Notes: generated from the letters alone by a model not told the origin. A DNA stretch of 64,000 nt from an uncultured Eubacteriales bacterium (GCA_902763505.1 CACWSO010000007.1:1-64000); one strand, 5' to 3'; shown: positions 1-8,905, numbered from the stretch's first letter. A program made the numbers and translations.

Positions 1-240
1 TGATCTGTCTGATCTAAAACTCATTACGCTATGCGTCTTAATTCTTTATCCGAATTATTGCTTTTGCTTGGTTTTAGAAATTGTCGGAAACTCTGCATTT
101 CACCATTTCTGATTTGATACACAGTTTCTTGATTCATTGTGACCTTCCGGCATTGCAGCCGTCCGGTCTATGACTCAAATTTCTACACTATGAAGTTTTC
201 AAAGTTCACGGCGTTTGCCGCCGCCCGCTTACCGCGAGCT
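1..240 (-). other. rRNA operon leader (16S gene lies beyond the left edge)
   Basis: Read on the minus strand, this follows a near-consensus promoter and carries features typical of Bacillota pre-16S leaders: a hairpin around GGCGGC..GCCG (about 209-222) and a boxA-like AACTTTGAAAACT (about 194-207), the motif found in rRNA leaders of this phylum. No protein-coding ORF fits. No part of mature 16S is visible, so the gene itself would start left of position 1. The assignment is inferred from promoter plus leader architecture. Confidence 0.65.
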
Positions 241-245
241 TTTAT

Positions 246-310
246 ATATTACCCCACGCGCAACCCCTTGTCAACAACTTTTTTTCATGTTTTTTAAAGT
301 TTTTTCACGG
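246..310 (-). promoter_or_regulatory. Strong rRNA-type promoter with UP element
   Basis: On the minus strand there is a perfect -35 TTGACA (269-274), a 17-bp spacer, and a -10 TAATAT (246-251). A/T-rich sequence at about 275-310, full of A and T tracts, lies immediately upstream and resembles an UP element. Transcription runs leftward out of the window. Confidence 0.75.
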
Positions 311-369
311 TATTTAAAAGCCCCAAAAATGCACAATATCTAGGGGTTTCACGCATATTTACACACAAT

Positions 370-403
370 AATCCCCGGTCCGCACAACGGCAGGCCGGGG
401 ATT
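370..403. terminator. Hairpin terminator after the threonine aldolase gene
   Basis: A perfect 9-bp stem, AATCCCCGG (370-378) with CCGGGGATT (395-403), sits downstream of the minus-strand aldolase gene and upstream of the rRNA promoter. The U-run is weak on the minus strand and better on the plus strand (TTTT). Confidence 0.6.
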
Positions 404-428
404 TTCTGTCACATTTTACGCTGTGCCG

Positions 429-1445
429 TTATATTAATGCCAGGAATGCATCCACCTCTTCCTGGGTTGTTCCCCAGCTTGTAACCAGTCTGATGCACTG
501 ATGGGTCTCGGTGACGACCGGATAGGTCTCGAACATCACTTTCGTCGCCAGGAACGCCGCCTGCTCCTTCGGGAACATGGCGAACACCATGTTGGTCTCC
601 TGCGGCACGTAGAACTCGTAACCTTTCTCCTTGATTCCCTCCGCAAGCTGCGTGGCCATTCTGACGGCGTGATCACCCAGGTCAAGATATCTTCCGCCTT
701 CCAGAAGGGCATCGAACTGAACGCCCATCAGTCTGCCCTTTGCGAGAAGCCCGCCGCGCTGCTTGATGAGGAAGCGCATGTCTTCCTTCAGATCGTCATT
801 GACGACGACCAGCGCTTCTCCGAACATGGCGCCGCACTTGGTGCCGCCCAGGTAGAACGCGTCGCAGATCTGAGGAAGATCCGTAAACTTCACGTCATTC
901 TTCTTGCTGCTGAGGGCCATCGGCAGCCTCGCGCCGTCCAGGTAAATATAGAGCCCGTGCTTATCGCAGCACTCCCGCAGGGCTATTAATTCTTCCTTTG
1001 TATATATAAGGCCTGTTTCTGTGGAGTCAGAAATGTAAATCGCTTTCGGCAGCACATAGTGTTCATCCTCATGGAAGATCAGCACATCTTCGATGTCTTC
1101 AGGACGCAGTTTGCCGTCGACCGTCTTAACGTGGTTGATCTTGTGCCCGGTCGCTTCAATGGCGCCCGTTTCATGCACGCAGATGTGACCACTGTCCGCA
1201 GAGATGACGCTCCAGTGAGGGCGCAGCAGCAGCGCCGCCAATGCAGTCAAGTTCATCAGCGTTCCGCCCGGTATGAAGTGTACATCCGCTTCAGGACATC
1301 TGACCAACTGACGGATTCTATCCGCAGCCTTCCTGCAGTAATCATCCTCGCAGTAGCCGTCGTGCAGTTCCATATTCGTATCCACAAGAGCCTGCAGAAC
1401 AGCCGGATGGCAGCCAAGGCTGTAATCGTTCTTCAGAAAAATCAT
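429..1445 (-). CDS. ltaE: Low-specificity L-threonine aldolase
   Basis: PLP-dependent aldolase of fold type I that cleaves L-threonine or L-allo-threonine to glycine and acetaldehyde, in the cytoplasm. At 338 aa it has the usual family length. The PLP lysine is K203 in GGTKCG, a form of the GGTK(N)G signature of the low-specificity threonine aldolase branch. D170 in YLDGAR fits the pyridine-nitrogen aspartate. The ATG at 1445 has a good Shine-Dalgarno, AAGGAGGA (1451-1458). The gene stands alone and is followed by the hairpin at 370-403. In an amino acid fermenter it would feed glycine and acetaldehyde into central metabolism. Substrate stereospecificity cannot be read from sequence. Confidence 0.88.
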   Translation of the reverse strand: MIFLKNDYSLGCHPAVLQALVDTNMELHDGYCEDDYCRKAADRIRQLVRCPEADVHFIPGGTLMNLTALAALLLRPHWSVISADSGHICVHETGAIEATGHKINHVKTVDGKLRPEDIEDVLIFHEDEHYVLPKAIYISDSTETGLIYTKEELIALRECCDKHGLYIYLDGARLPMALSSKKNDVKFTDLPQICDAFYLGGTKCGAMFGEALVVVNDDLKEDMRFLIKQRGGLLAKGRLMGVQFDALLEGGRYLDLGDHAVRMATQLAEGIKEKGYEFYVPQETNMVFAMFPKEQAAFLATKVMFETYPVVTETHQCIRLVTSWGTTQEEVDAFLALI

Positions 1446-1559
1446 TTCTTTCCTCCTTTATATATATGGTTTTGAAATTCTATCTTTGTGTATCGTTATT
1501 TTATCACGGTAAAGCCATTTATGATACTATATGCTATAATAAATCAGGAGGTATATACC

Positions 1560-1967
1560 ATGAATACAGAAGATATCAAGAAGCAGGCTGAAGGCATCCT
1601 GGCCGGAAGCAAAGAAAAGGCATCCGCTTTCCTTGAAGATGGCGGCAAGATGGATCAGCTCCTCGAACAGGTCGAACAGAAACTGGAGACCGTTCCGAAG
1701 GCAGGCGTTTATCTCGCAGAAGTGCCGCGCATGATTGCGCTTCTCAAGGACTACATCCAGAAGGATTATACAGAAATTCCGAAGAGCACCCTCATCATGA
1801 TCGTAGCGGCGCTGCTCTATCTGGTCAATCCGAAGGACATCATCCCTGACAAGTACATCGGCGTCGGCCTCATCGACGACGCAGCTGTCGTTGCAGCTTG
1901 CATCGCCCTGACGAAAAAGGAACTGGACGCATATGATGCGTGGAAGGATGCAAAACCAACCGCATAG
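1560..1967 (+). CDS. YkvA family (DUF1232) small membrane-associated protein
   Basis: This 135-aa protein has a charged, helical N-terminal half and a C-terminal DUF1232/YkvA domain containing the hallmark YLVNPKDIIPD followed by GLIDDAAVV, including one hydrophobic helix that is probably membrane-embedded. The molecular function of the family is not established. I start it at the ATG at 1560 because AGGAGG lies at 1546-1551; the frame is open further upstream, but that extension has no ribosome site. The next gene begins 12 bases after its stop, so the two may be co-transcribed. Confidence 0.8.
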   Translation: MNTEDIKKQAEGILAGSKEKASAFLEDGGKMDQLLEQVEQKLETVPKAGVYLAEVPRMIALLKDYIQKDYTEIPKSTLIMIVAALLYLVNPKDIIPDKYIGVGLIDDAAVVAACIALTKKELDAYDAWKDAKPTA

Positions 1968-1979
1968 TCAATCCCGCCC

Positions 1980-3104
1980 ATGTTAGAATCAGACTTTTTC
2001 AAGAGAAGCAGACCGGACTTCCGGAAGCTGAAAGCATTCGGGTTTCAGCTTGCGTCCGGAAGCAACGACAACAGACACACATATACCTACAGCGAGGAGT
2101 TGCCTGACGGACAGTTCCGCGCGGAACTTAGCGTGTCCGAAGACGGCAGCATCACAGGCCGGGTCATCGATCTGGAAACAAATGAAGAATACCTGCCGAT
2201 CAGAGTCGAAAACCAAATCGGCGGATTCAGCGGAAACGTCCGGGAGATGTATCTGGAATTCCTCGCCAAAATCGACCGCGCGTGTTTCGTTCCTGTTCAC
2301 TTTATGTTCGATCAGGCCAACCGTACGGAAGCCTGGATCAGCAGAGAGTACGGCGTGGATGTTGAATTCCCATGGGAGAAATACCCTGGCAATGGTACCT
2401 TTAAGTGCAGCGAAAACAGCAAGTGGTTCGCTGCGCTTTTGACTGTGGAATACGGGAAACTGACGAAGGATGCAGACGCTGCCGACAGCGGCGAAGCGAG
2501 CCGCGCTGACAAACATGACGAGGAGGAAGTCGTGGAGGTCATCAACCTGAAGGCGGATTCGGAGAAGATTCCGGAGCTCACGAAGATCCCCGGCGTCTAC
2601 CACGCATGGCACATGAACAAGAAGCATTGGATCAGCGTGATTCTCGATGACACCCTGACCGATGCGCAGGCTTTTGATTTGATCCGTGAAAGCTACCGCC
2701 TCGTTTCGGACGGCAAGCCGACCAAGGTCAAAAGCACCGGCGCCTGGATGATCCCTTCCAATCCGAAAATCTATGATGTCGACGCAGGGTTCCGGGGCGG
2801 CAGAGGCGAAATCGAGTGGCACCAGCACAACAACATCAAACCGGGAGATGAGGTCTATATATACTCCTCGGCTCCCAATTCTGCCATCCTCTACCGATGC
2901 GAAGTCGTAGCTTCCGATCTGCATTACCACGGAATGTTCAAGGAGAGCAAAGGCTACGAACGCTCTATGCGGATTCGGCTCATCGAAAAGTACCCGCCGG
3001 ATAAGTACCCACTCTCTTTTATCAAAGCCCACGGCGGCTCCGTGGTGCGAAGCGCCCGCAGCATGCCGAAAGAATTATATGAAGCAATCAAAAAGTCCCG
3101 CTGA
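1980..3104 (+). CDS. MmcQ/YjbR-like protein fused to an EVE/PUA-like domain
   Basis: A 374-aa cytoplasmic protein. The N-terminal 165 residues resemble the extended MmcQ/YjbR family proteins of Clostridia. A short acidic linker follows at about 165-185. A second MmcQ/YjbR core (HWISVILDDTLTD, about 220-240) comes next. Residues from about 255 on look like an EVE/PUA-type domain (WHQHNNIKPGDEVYIY), a fold that in other proteins binds modified bases in RNA or DNA. No function is known for the fusion. The start at 1980 has no clear Shine-Dalgarno; translation may be coupled to the YkvA gene 12 bases upstream. The TGA stop falls in the loop of the following terminator. Confidence 0.7.
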   Translation: MLESDFFKRSRPDFRKLKAFGFQLASGSNDNRHTYTYSEELPDGQFRAELSVSEDGSITGRVIDLETNEEYLPIRVENQIGGFSGNVREMYLEFLAKIDRACFVPVHFMFDQANRTEAWISREYGVDVEFPWEKYPGNGTFKCSENSKWFAALLTVEYGKLTKDADAADSGEASRADKHDEEEVVEVINLKADSEKIPELTKIPGVYHAWHMNKKHWISVILDDTLTDAQAFDLIRESYRLVSDGKPTKVKSTGAWMIPSNPKIYDVDAGFRGGRGEIEWHQHNNIKPGDEVYIYSSAPNSAILYRCEVVASDLHYHGMFKESKGYERSMRIRLIEKYPPDKYPLSFIKAHGGSVVRSARSMPKELYEAIKKSR

Positions 3105-3117
3105 AAAGCGGGACTTT
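3092..3117. terminator. Convergent intrinsic terminator
   Basis: A perfect 10-bp stem, AAAGTCCCGC (3092-3101) and GCGGGACTTT (3108-3117), with loop TGAAAA. It lies between two convergent genes and can serve both strands. The loop contains the stop codon of the plus-strand gene. Confidence 0.85.
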
Positions 3118-3156
3118 CACTTATCCAAGTATTGCAGCCCTCCACTGCTGTTCGTA

Positions 3157-5016
3157 TCAGTTCGCCGCGAAGGCTTCGTCGTACCAGCACATGATATCCC
3201 TCAGAAGCGCCTCGTCCACATCATACTTCACATCGCCGATAGACGATATCGGCAGAACCTTCGGAGAGGTGCCGCTGATGAATGCAGCATCAAAAGATGC
3301 AATGTCTGTTTCGCTGATTGGATCCTCGTGGATCGCGATGCCTTTGCTTCTGATGATTTCAATAATCTTACCGCGGGTTACACCAGGCAGTACCTGATGG
3401 AGCGGTGAGGTGTAAACTTCTCCGTCTTTAATGAAGAAGATGTTGGAACGGCTTCCTTCTGTGATCTGCCCGTTCTTGTCGACGAGGATCACCTCATAGA
3501 GGCTGTGCTCTTTGATCGCTGCGTCTGTCGCATCCCGCAGGGCGCGGTCCATCATCTTGACATTCGGATTCTTCCGTTCACCGTGGAACAGCTCCGTCGG
3601 AACGCCTTTGCGATATTGTTCCTCCGACGGATAGTGGGTCGGGCTCATGTACAGAATCGAGTGACCGCTCACGTCGACTTCCAGTTTCAAATTGTGGTTC
3701 AGCACATTTCCATCTTCGGCCAGTTCATGAATGCTGTCGGCCAGTTTCTCCTGGGTAAACGGAACAGCCATACCGATGCTGCCGAGGGAATTCTCAAGAC
3801 GCTGGAAGTGTTCCGGCAGAAACTGCGGTTTTCCGTCCGTCAGCCTGACGACTTCATAGATGGACGGCATATCGAGTCCGCCCTTCATGATCGCCGCATT
3901 GAAATCCGCAATCATCTCGCGGACAGAATCGCGGATCTCGCTGAGCGGAATCTGGTCGTAGTTGAAAATGAGATAAATCTGCCCATTGTGACTGAGCTGG
4001 CTGATACCGCGTACCTTGATGCCCAGATCAGCAGCCGCCTCGATCATACGGTCCGTCATCTCATTGTGTATCTCATCGGTCCTCGCGCTGCCAACTGTTC
4101 CTTCATGAATGGTTCTGGCGTGCGTATCGATCTTCAGAATGATGTTGACGCCGGACTGGGTGTTCTCGGCCGTCATGAAATTACCGCCGTATTCCGCAAT
4201 GGCGTCCAGAGACTCACGCAGTTTTTCTGCATACAGCGATCTGACGCGCTTCAGATTTTCCTGATACCAGCCTTCCTTCATAAATCGGGCCAGGGTCAGC
4301 TGTTCTGTCTTGGAAGATGTCTGGTCATATTCCAGTTTGATTTTATTAAAAAGTTCCACCATGTTCTCCGGCAGAATCATGTAACTGATTCTGACTGCCG
4401 GGAACAATGTCGGGCTGAAGGTTCCAATATATACGACGCGCTTGCCCTCATCCATGCCCTGCATGGCAGGCGCCGAGATGTCCGAACGCCTGGAGTCCGC
4501 ATTGTAGTCGTCCTCGATGATGATGCTGTCGTTGGCCTGCGCCCACTGAAGCAGCTGTTCTCTGCGGTCGCGCGGCATCACTGCCCCAGTCGGGAACTGG
4601 TTGTGCGGACAAACGTATGCCGCCGTGCGGATATTCGTCGGAATCTTTTCGATTTCGATTCCGTTATCCCTGACCGGAATGCTGCTCATGCTGAAGCCCC
4701 AGTCGCGGAAGATGTTTTTGACCGGCGTGTAACCGGGATCTTCTGTGCACACATGCTCGATGCCCATATGGCGCAAAAGCCTCCCAACGTGGTTGACCAG
4801 CTGCTGCGTACCGGCACTGATGACAACCTGTTCCTGGGTGCATACGACGCCTCTTGATTCATGCAGGTATTTGGCGATCTCTTCTCTGAGCAGCGGTTCC
4901 CCCTGCCTGTCGCCTTCTGTCAGCAGCATGTCCGGCGTCTCGCTCAGGACTTCTGTCATGCACTTGGTCCATTTTTCGAAATCAAAGGAATTCGGATCTG
5001 TTTTCATGAAAGCCAT
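3157..5016 (-). CDS. Double PLP fusion: MocR-type class I aminotransferase domain without catalytic Lys, plus class IV aminotransferase
   Basis: A 619-aa protein with two PLP-fold halves. Residues 1 to about 375 match the aminotransferase domain of MocR/GntR regulators (SAGTQQ, PHNQFPTG, IIEDDYN, YIGTFSPTLFPAVR) but lack the N-terminal winged helix. The Schiff-base lysine expected in GTFSKTL is proline (P202, codon CCG). Residues about 380-619 form a class IV aminotransferase (branched-chain / D-amino acid / ADC lyase group) that keeps its lysine (K487 in NVKMMDRALRD) and the TEGSRSN signature. The likely activity is therefore class IV transamination or lyase chemistry, with the first half structural or regulatory. 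I prefer the ATG at 5016, which has GGAGAAG upstream; an ATG at 5040 would add 8 residues. The gene is monocistronic between two terminators. Confidence 0.8.
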   Translation of the reverse strand: MAFMKTDPNSFDFEKWTKCMTEVLSETPDMLLTEGDRQGEPLLREEIAKYLHESRGVVCTQEQVVISAGTQQLVNHVGRLLRHMGIEHVCTEDPGYTPVKNIFRDWGFSMSSIPVRDNGIEIEKIPTNIRTAAYVCPHNQFPTGAVMPRDRREQLLQWAQANDSIIIEDDYNADSRRSDISAPAMQGMDEGKRVVYIGTFSPTLFPAVRISYMILPENMVELFNKIKLEYDQTSSKTEQLTLARFMKEGWYQENLKRVRSLYAEKLRESLDAIAEYGGNFMTAENTQSGVNIILKIDTHARTIHEGTVGSARTDEIHNEMTDRMIEAAADLGIKVRGISQLSHNGQIYLIFNYDQIPLSEIRDSVREMIADFNAAIMKGGLDMPSIYEVVRLTDGKPQFLPEHFQRLENSLGSIGMAVPFTQEKLADSIHELAEDGNVLNHNLKLEVDVSGHSILYMSPTHYPSEEQYRKGVPTELFHGERKNPNVKMMDRALRDATDAAIKEHSLYEVILVDKNGQITEGSRSNIFFIKDGEVYTSPLHQVLPGVTRGKIIEIIRSKGIAIHEDPISETDIASFDAAFISGTSPKVLPISSIGDVKYDVDEALLRDIMCWYDEAFAAN

Positions 5017-5085
5017 CTGTCTTCTCCATGTTAGAATCATTCTCTAATTGCTAATAGCATCATACCACCTTTTGATTCATATGAC

Positions 5086-5119
5086 AAAAGCTGCCGCATC
5101 GATCTCTCAATACGGCAGC
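5086..5119 (-). terminator. Terminator of the 2-oxoacid catabolic operon
   Basis: On the minus strand GCTGCCG (5113-5119) pairs with CGGCAGC (5090-5096), followed by TTTT. It lies just after the aminotransferase gene, the last gene of the operon that starts at 10871. Confidence 0.75.
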
Positions 5120-5174
5120 CATTTCATACTCGTTATTCTCCCGGCAGCGCCCGCTGAAGCACTTACTGCCGGTC

Positions 5175-6338
5175 TCACTGCTGTTTCATCACTTTCTCAA
5201 TTCTATCAAAGGCTTCCTTTAAAGTGTCCACATTGACGGTGCACGCGATGCGCACATATCCCTCGCCGCAGTCGCCAAAGGCATTGCCAGGCAGCGTCAG
5301 CACATGTGCTTCGCGCAGGATCATATCCGCCGCGTCTACGCTGGACAGTCCGGTTTCTTTGATGTTGATGAACAGATAGAAGCTGCCCTTCGGCGGATAG
5401 ATGACGCTGATCTTCGGAATGGCGTTGATCCTCTCCGCTGCGTAGAACATTCTCTTTCTGTACTCTTCGATCATCGGCGGCTGTACTTCGTCGCGATGAT
5501 GCAGCGCGAAGATGGCAGCTCTCTGTGAGATGGACGGTGCGGTGAACACAACGTTCTCATTGATCTGCTGCACGATTTTGATGATGTAGTCCGGCGCAAT
5601 GATGTTGCCGACTCTCCAACCGGTCATGGTGAAGTTCTTCGAGAAGGAATTGATGATAATCGTTCTCTCCCTCATGCCGGGCAGTGACGCAAACGGCACG
5701 AATGGATTCTGGTAGCTGAACGCCGTGTAGATATCATCAGAGACGACGATCAAATCATATTTCTCCGCAATCTCCGCAATCTTCTTCATGGTTTCCACGG
5801 TCAGGCAGTTTCCGGTTGGATTGCTCGGCGAGTTGATGACCAGCGCCTTCGTACGTTCCGTGATCAGGCTCTCCAGTCTCTCAACATTGATCTGGAAATC
5901 CTCTTCTTCATAGGTAGGCAGCTCGATCGGAATTCCTCTTGCCAGTTCCACCTGCTGCGGATACGGTGTGAAGAACGGCGCCTGCAGGATGACTTCATCC
6001 CCGTCGTCGATGATCGCTTCCATGACGAGATACATGGCCAGACAACCTGAAGCTGCGACGAAGATTTCCTCATCGACAATATCCATATCATATTCTTCTT
6101 TATAATAATCAATGATTGCCTGTCTGAGCTCAGGATCGCCGCGGAAGTCGGTGTACTTCGTGTGGCCCTTCTTCGCGTCTGCAAAAGCCGCGTCAATGAT
6201 TCTGAAATCCGTTGTCAGATCCGGATCACCAAGACTCAGATCGATGACATCATCAAACGACTTGGCGAGAACATCTGACTGTCCCATTGCCGTGCTCTGA
6301 TCTTTCCAGTATCTCTTTGCTATAAATTTATGTTTCAT
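5175..6338 (-). CDS. Class I/II pyridoxal-phosphate aminotransferase
   Basis: A 387-aa fold-type I aminotransferase of the aspartate/aromatic aminotransferase group, converting an amino acid and a 2-oxoacid. Visible signatures are SPSNPTG (N173), DDIY (D201/D202) and the PLP lysine K234 in NSFSKNFTMTGWRVG; the conserved C-terminal substrate arginine lies in GYVRIACTVN. The ATG at 6338 is chosen because GGAGG lies 6 bases upstream; an ATG at 6353 has none. It is the last gene of the operon and logically supplies the 2-oxoacid for the oxidoreductase encoded upstream. The amino acid used is not evident. Confidence 0.87.
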   Translation of the reverse strand: MKHKFIAKRYWKDQSTAMGQSDVLAKSFDDVIDLSLGDPDLTTDFRIIDAAFADAKKGHTKYTDFRGDPELRQAIIDYYKEEYDMDIVDEEIFVAASGCLAMYLVMEAIIDDGDEVILQAPFFTPYPQQVELARGIPIELPTYEEEDFQINVERLESLITERTKALVINSPSNPTGNCLTVETMKKIAEIAEKYDLIVVSDDIYTAFSYQNPFVPFASLPGMRERTIIINSFSKNFTMTGWRVGNIIAPDYIIKIVQQINENVVFTAPSISQRAAIFALHHRDEVQPPMIEEYRKRMFYAAERINAIPKISVIYPPKGSFYLFINIKETGLSSVDAADMILREAHVLTLPGNAFGDCGEGYVRIACTVNVDTLKEAFDRIEKVMKQQ

Positions 6339-6362
6339 GTCAACCTCCGTCATCTCATCTAG

Positions 6363-7589
6363 TTAAAGTACTGCGCCCGCATCCTTCAAAGCCTGAATCT
6401 CTTCCGGCGTATAGCCCATGGAAGTGAGAATCTCATCTGTATGTTCTCCCAGCGGACCGGTCGGCTGGTATTCCTTCCTGCCGTAGTCGCTGAAGGACAG
6501 CGGCGGTGACGGCATCATGACCGTCGTATGATCTGCATCCGGAAACTCCACCGGAACCATATATCCGTTCTCAATGGCCTGCGGATCTTTGCTGACTTCA
6601 CACTGCTCTTTCAGGATCTCACAAGCGCAGTTGTTGCTGCTCAGATAATCTCTCCACTCCTGGGCCGTCTTCGTCAGGAAGATTTCATTGCAGACCTCGA
6701 TAATATGCTTGATCGTATCCTTCTCCTGCATCACTGCGATGCTGGCGTAGTCAGGATCCGTGGCGTACTCAGGAATGCCGAAGAGTCCGTACCATTTTTC
6801 TCTATCCATTTCGTACTCATTGCAGTAGACGCCGATCCAGCGGCCGTCTTTGCAAAGATAGGTCTGGTTGAACGGGTCCGTCGGACGGAGCGGATCCGGA
6901 TTCATATGCTTATGATCAAACTGGGTCTGCACAACGCCGATGGCGTTGCACCAGATGCCATTGGCAAAGAGCGAAATATCGACCTTGGTGCCTTTGCCTG
7001 TCTTTTCTCTGCCGTAGAGCGCCATCAGAATGCCGGACAGGAACGCGCTGCTGGTGGCCATATCGCCAAAGGCATAGGTCGGCAGGAACGGGAAAGACCC
7101 TTTCGTCTGCCAGTCGCCCAATGCGCCTGCGCGCAGCCAGAAGGCGCTTATGTCGAAGCCCGGATCGTTGGCGGAAGGTCCCTTGTCTCCGTAGCCTTTG
7201 AAGTGGGCATAAATCAGAGAGGGGTTCGTTTCCTTGATTGTTTCGTAATCCAGTCCGTTTCGCACGAGAGATTTCTCCCGCACGTTCGTGATGAACACGT
7301 CTGCATCGTTGATCAGATCAAGCAGAATCTTCTTGCCTTCTTCGGTCTTATAGTTCAGCGAAATGAATTTCTTGTTGCTGTTGTGTATTGTGAAAAGCGG
7401 GTTCAGATCATCCGCGTACGGCGTGTACTCATGGACGCCGCCGACACGCATGACATCCCCGTCCAGACCCTCAACCTTGATGACCTCTGCTCCATAAGCG
7501 CAGAGCATACGCGCGGTGGTCGGGGCCGCTACGACGGTACCCATTTCTACGACTTTGACTCCCTCAAGAGGAAGGGTTTTGTTTTCCAT
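6363..7589 (-). CDS. Family III CoA transferase (CaiB/BaiF type)
   Basis: A 408-aa CoA transferase of the CaiB/BaiF (formyl-CoA transferase) family, which moves CoA between carboxylic acids through an enzyme-bound aspartyl anhydride. The nucleophile is D176 in FGDMATS, close to the family position. The N-terminal LPLEGVKVVEMGTVVAAP is also characteristic. The ATG at 7589 is preferred; upstream in-frame starts lack a convincing ribosome site. Placed between an aminotransferase and a 2-oxoacid:ferredoxin oxidoreductase, it probably activates or releases the acyl-CoA or 2-hydroxyacyl-CoA derived from an amino acid. It is cytoplasmic. Specificity is unknown. Confidence 0.86.
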   Translation of the reverse strand: MENKTLPLEGVKVVEMGTVVAAPTTARMLCAYGAEVIKVEGLDGDVMRVGGVHEYTPYADDLNPLFTIHNSNKKFISLNYKTEEGKKILLDLINDADVFITNVREKSLVRNGLDYETIKETNPSLIYAHFKGYGDKGPSANDPGFDISAFWLRAGALGDWQTKGSFPFLPTYAFGDMATSSAFLSGILMALYGREKTGKGTKVDISLFANGIWCNAIGVVQTQFDHKHMNPDPLRPTDPFNQTYLCKDGRWIGVYCNEYEMDREKWYGLFGIPEYATDPDYASIAVMQEKDTIKHIIEVCNEIFLTKTAQEWRDYLSSNNCACEILKEQCEVSKDPQAIENGYMVPVEFPDADHTTVMMPSPPLSFSDYGRKEYQPTGPLGEHTDEILTSMGYTPEEIQALKDAGAVL

Positions 7590-7622
7590 TGTCAGTCTCT
7601 CTTTCTTCTCCTCATGCAAAGG

Positions 7623-8165
7623 CTACAGCTGCTCGATGGCCGCCTGCGCGCCTGCGTCAAAGGCCGCAACATTCTTCGGATTGTTTTTGCCTTTCTTATC
7701 AAAGTAATGGTTCATACCAGCTCTGACGTGGTCGACATCATAGATGTCTGACGCGCCGGCCAGTGCACCCAACATGATGATATTGGTGCCGCGGTGATTG
7801 TTCAGTTCGTTGGCGATATCCGTCGCAGGAACTTTGATGACTTTGATGTCATCGCGATACTTGCGGTCAGGACTGACCAGACTGCTGTTGACAAGCAGCA
7901 CGCCGCCCGGCTTCAATCTCTCTTCAAAAGTGTCGATGGCCGATTCGCTCATGGTCAAGAGAATATCCGGCTCATAGCAATACGGACTCTGCAGATCCTC
8001 GTCTCCGATTTTGACCTCGCAGTTTGCTGCGCCGCCTCTCATTTCAAATCCATAGGAAGGATACCAGGATACGTTCTTGCCGTCTTCCATGGCGATATCC
8101 GCCAGAACCATTCCTGCTACAAGGACGCCTTGTCCTCCGATTCCGGAACAAATAATTTCAATCAT
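7623..8165 (-). CDS. 2-oxoacid:ferredoxin oxidoreductase, gamma subunit
   Basis: A 180-aa gamma subunit of the pyruvate/2-oxoacid:ferredoxin oxidoreductase superfamily, with the diagnostic start GIGGQGVLVAG and the YGFEMRGG motif. It closes the CoA-binding region of a four-subunit enzyme that oxidatively decarboxylates a 2-oxoacid to acyl-CoA and reduces ferredoxin. A GGGAGG site precedes the ATG, which shares one base with the stop of the beta-subunit gene (TAATG), so translation is coupled. Confidence 0.9.
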   Translation of the reverse strand: MIEIICSGIGGQGVLVAGMVLADIAMEDGKNVSWYPSYGFEMRGGAANCEVKIGDEDLQSPYCYEPDILLTMSESAIDTFEERLKPGGVLLVNSSLVSPDRKYRDDIKVIKVPATDIANELNNHRGTNIIMLGALAGASDIYDVDHVRAGMNHYFDKKGKNNPKNVAAFDAGAQAAIEQL

Positions 8166-8905
8166 TACTTGTCACCTCCCTTGTCAATGAATTCTCCAAG
8201 CGGGAGATATTTGCTTTGCGTCGTCTTGATGTATTCACAGGCATCGATCTCTGACAGTTTCCAGTTGGTCGGGCACATACTCAGCACGTCGATCAGACAG
8301 AAGCCTTCGCCGTTCATGTTCTTCTGCAGAGCCTTCTTAATCATCTTCTTGGTTTTTTCTGTATTGGCCGGCGTATTGACCGCGCCGCGGGCCAGATAAG
8401 CCATGTCGGTATTGGCGAGAATCTTCGTGATATCCAGCATGCTGCCGTTCTTCTTCTCATCACGTCCGAACGGTGAGGTGGCAGTTTTCATACCTGGCAG
8501 GGACGCCGGCGACATCTGTCCGCCTGTCATGCCGAACACGCTGTTGTTGATGACGATCGCCAGGATGTTATCGTTTCTGATGGCGCTGTACAGCGTCGAC
8601 TCGATGCCGATGCTGTAAGCTGATCCGTCACCCGGACGGGCGATGACCAGGCAGTCAGGCCGTGCGTGCTTAAGTCCCGCAGCTGTTACAATTGTTCTGC
8701 CGTGGGCGCTCATAACTGTATTGTACTTCATGGCAAACTGTCCGAACTGTCCGCAGGCAACATCATCTACAGTCAGAATCTTGTTGCTCACGCCCAGCTC
8801 CTGTACAGCTTCTGTAATCACACGGCAGATAATCCCATGTCCGCAGCCCGGACACCAGGAAGCCTGCTGTGTCATGTCTATATCTTTCGGAATTTTGAAA
8901 TTCAT
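8165..8905 (-). CDS. 2-oxoacid:ferredoxin oxidoreductase, beta (TPP-binding) subunit
   Basis: A 246-aa beta subunit that binds thiamine pyrophosphate and an Fe-S cluster. WCPGCGHG at the N-terminus gives cluster cysteines, and GDGSAYSIGIE followed by NNSVFGMTGGQ is the Mg-TPP motif. The Shine-Dalgarno AAGGAGG stands 8 bases before the ATG at 8905; an in-frame GTG three codons earlier overlaps that site and is rejected. The combination with alpha, gamma and a separate ferredoxin subunit resembles 2-oxoglutarate or branched-chain 2-oxoacid enzymes (KOR/VOR). Sequence alone does not settle the substrate. Confidence 0.9.
   Translation of the reverse strand: MNFKIPKDIDMTQQASWCPGCGHGIICRVITEAVQELGVSNKILTVDDVACGQFGQFAMKYNTVMSAHGRTIVTAAGLKHARPDCLVIARPGDGSAYSIGIESTLYSAIRNDNILAIVINNSVFGMTGGQMSPASLPGMKTATSPFGRDEKKNGSMLDITKILANTDMAYLARGAVNTPANTEKTKKMIKKALQKNMNGEGFCLIDVLSMCPTNWKLSEIDACEYIKTTQSKYLPLGEFIDKGGDK

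Noticed and set aside
1535..1540. TATAAT as promoter of the YkvA gene
   Set aside because: Transcription would start inside the Shine-Dalgarno, and there is no -35 at the right distance.
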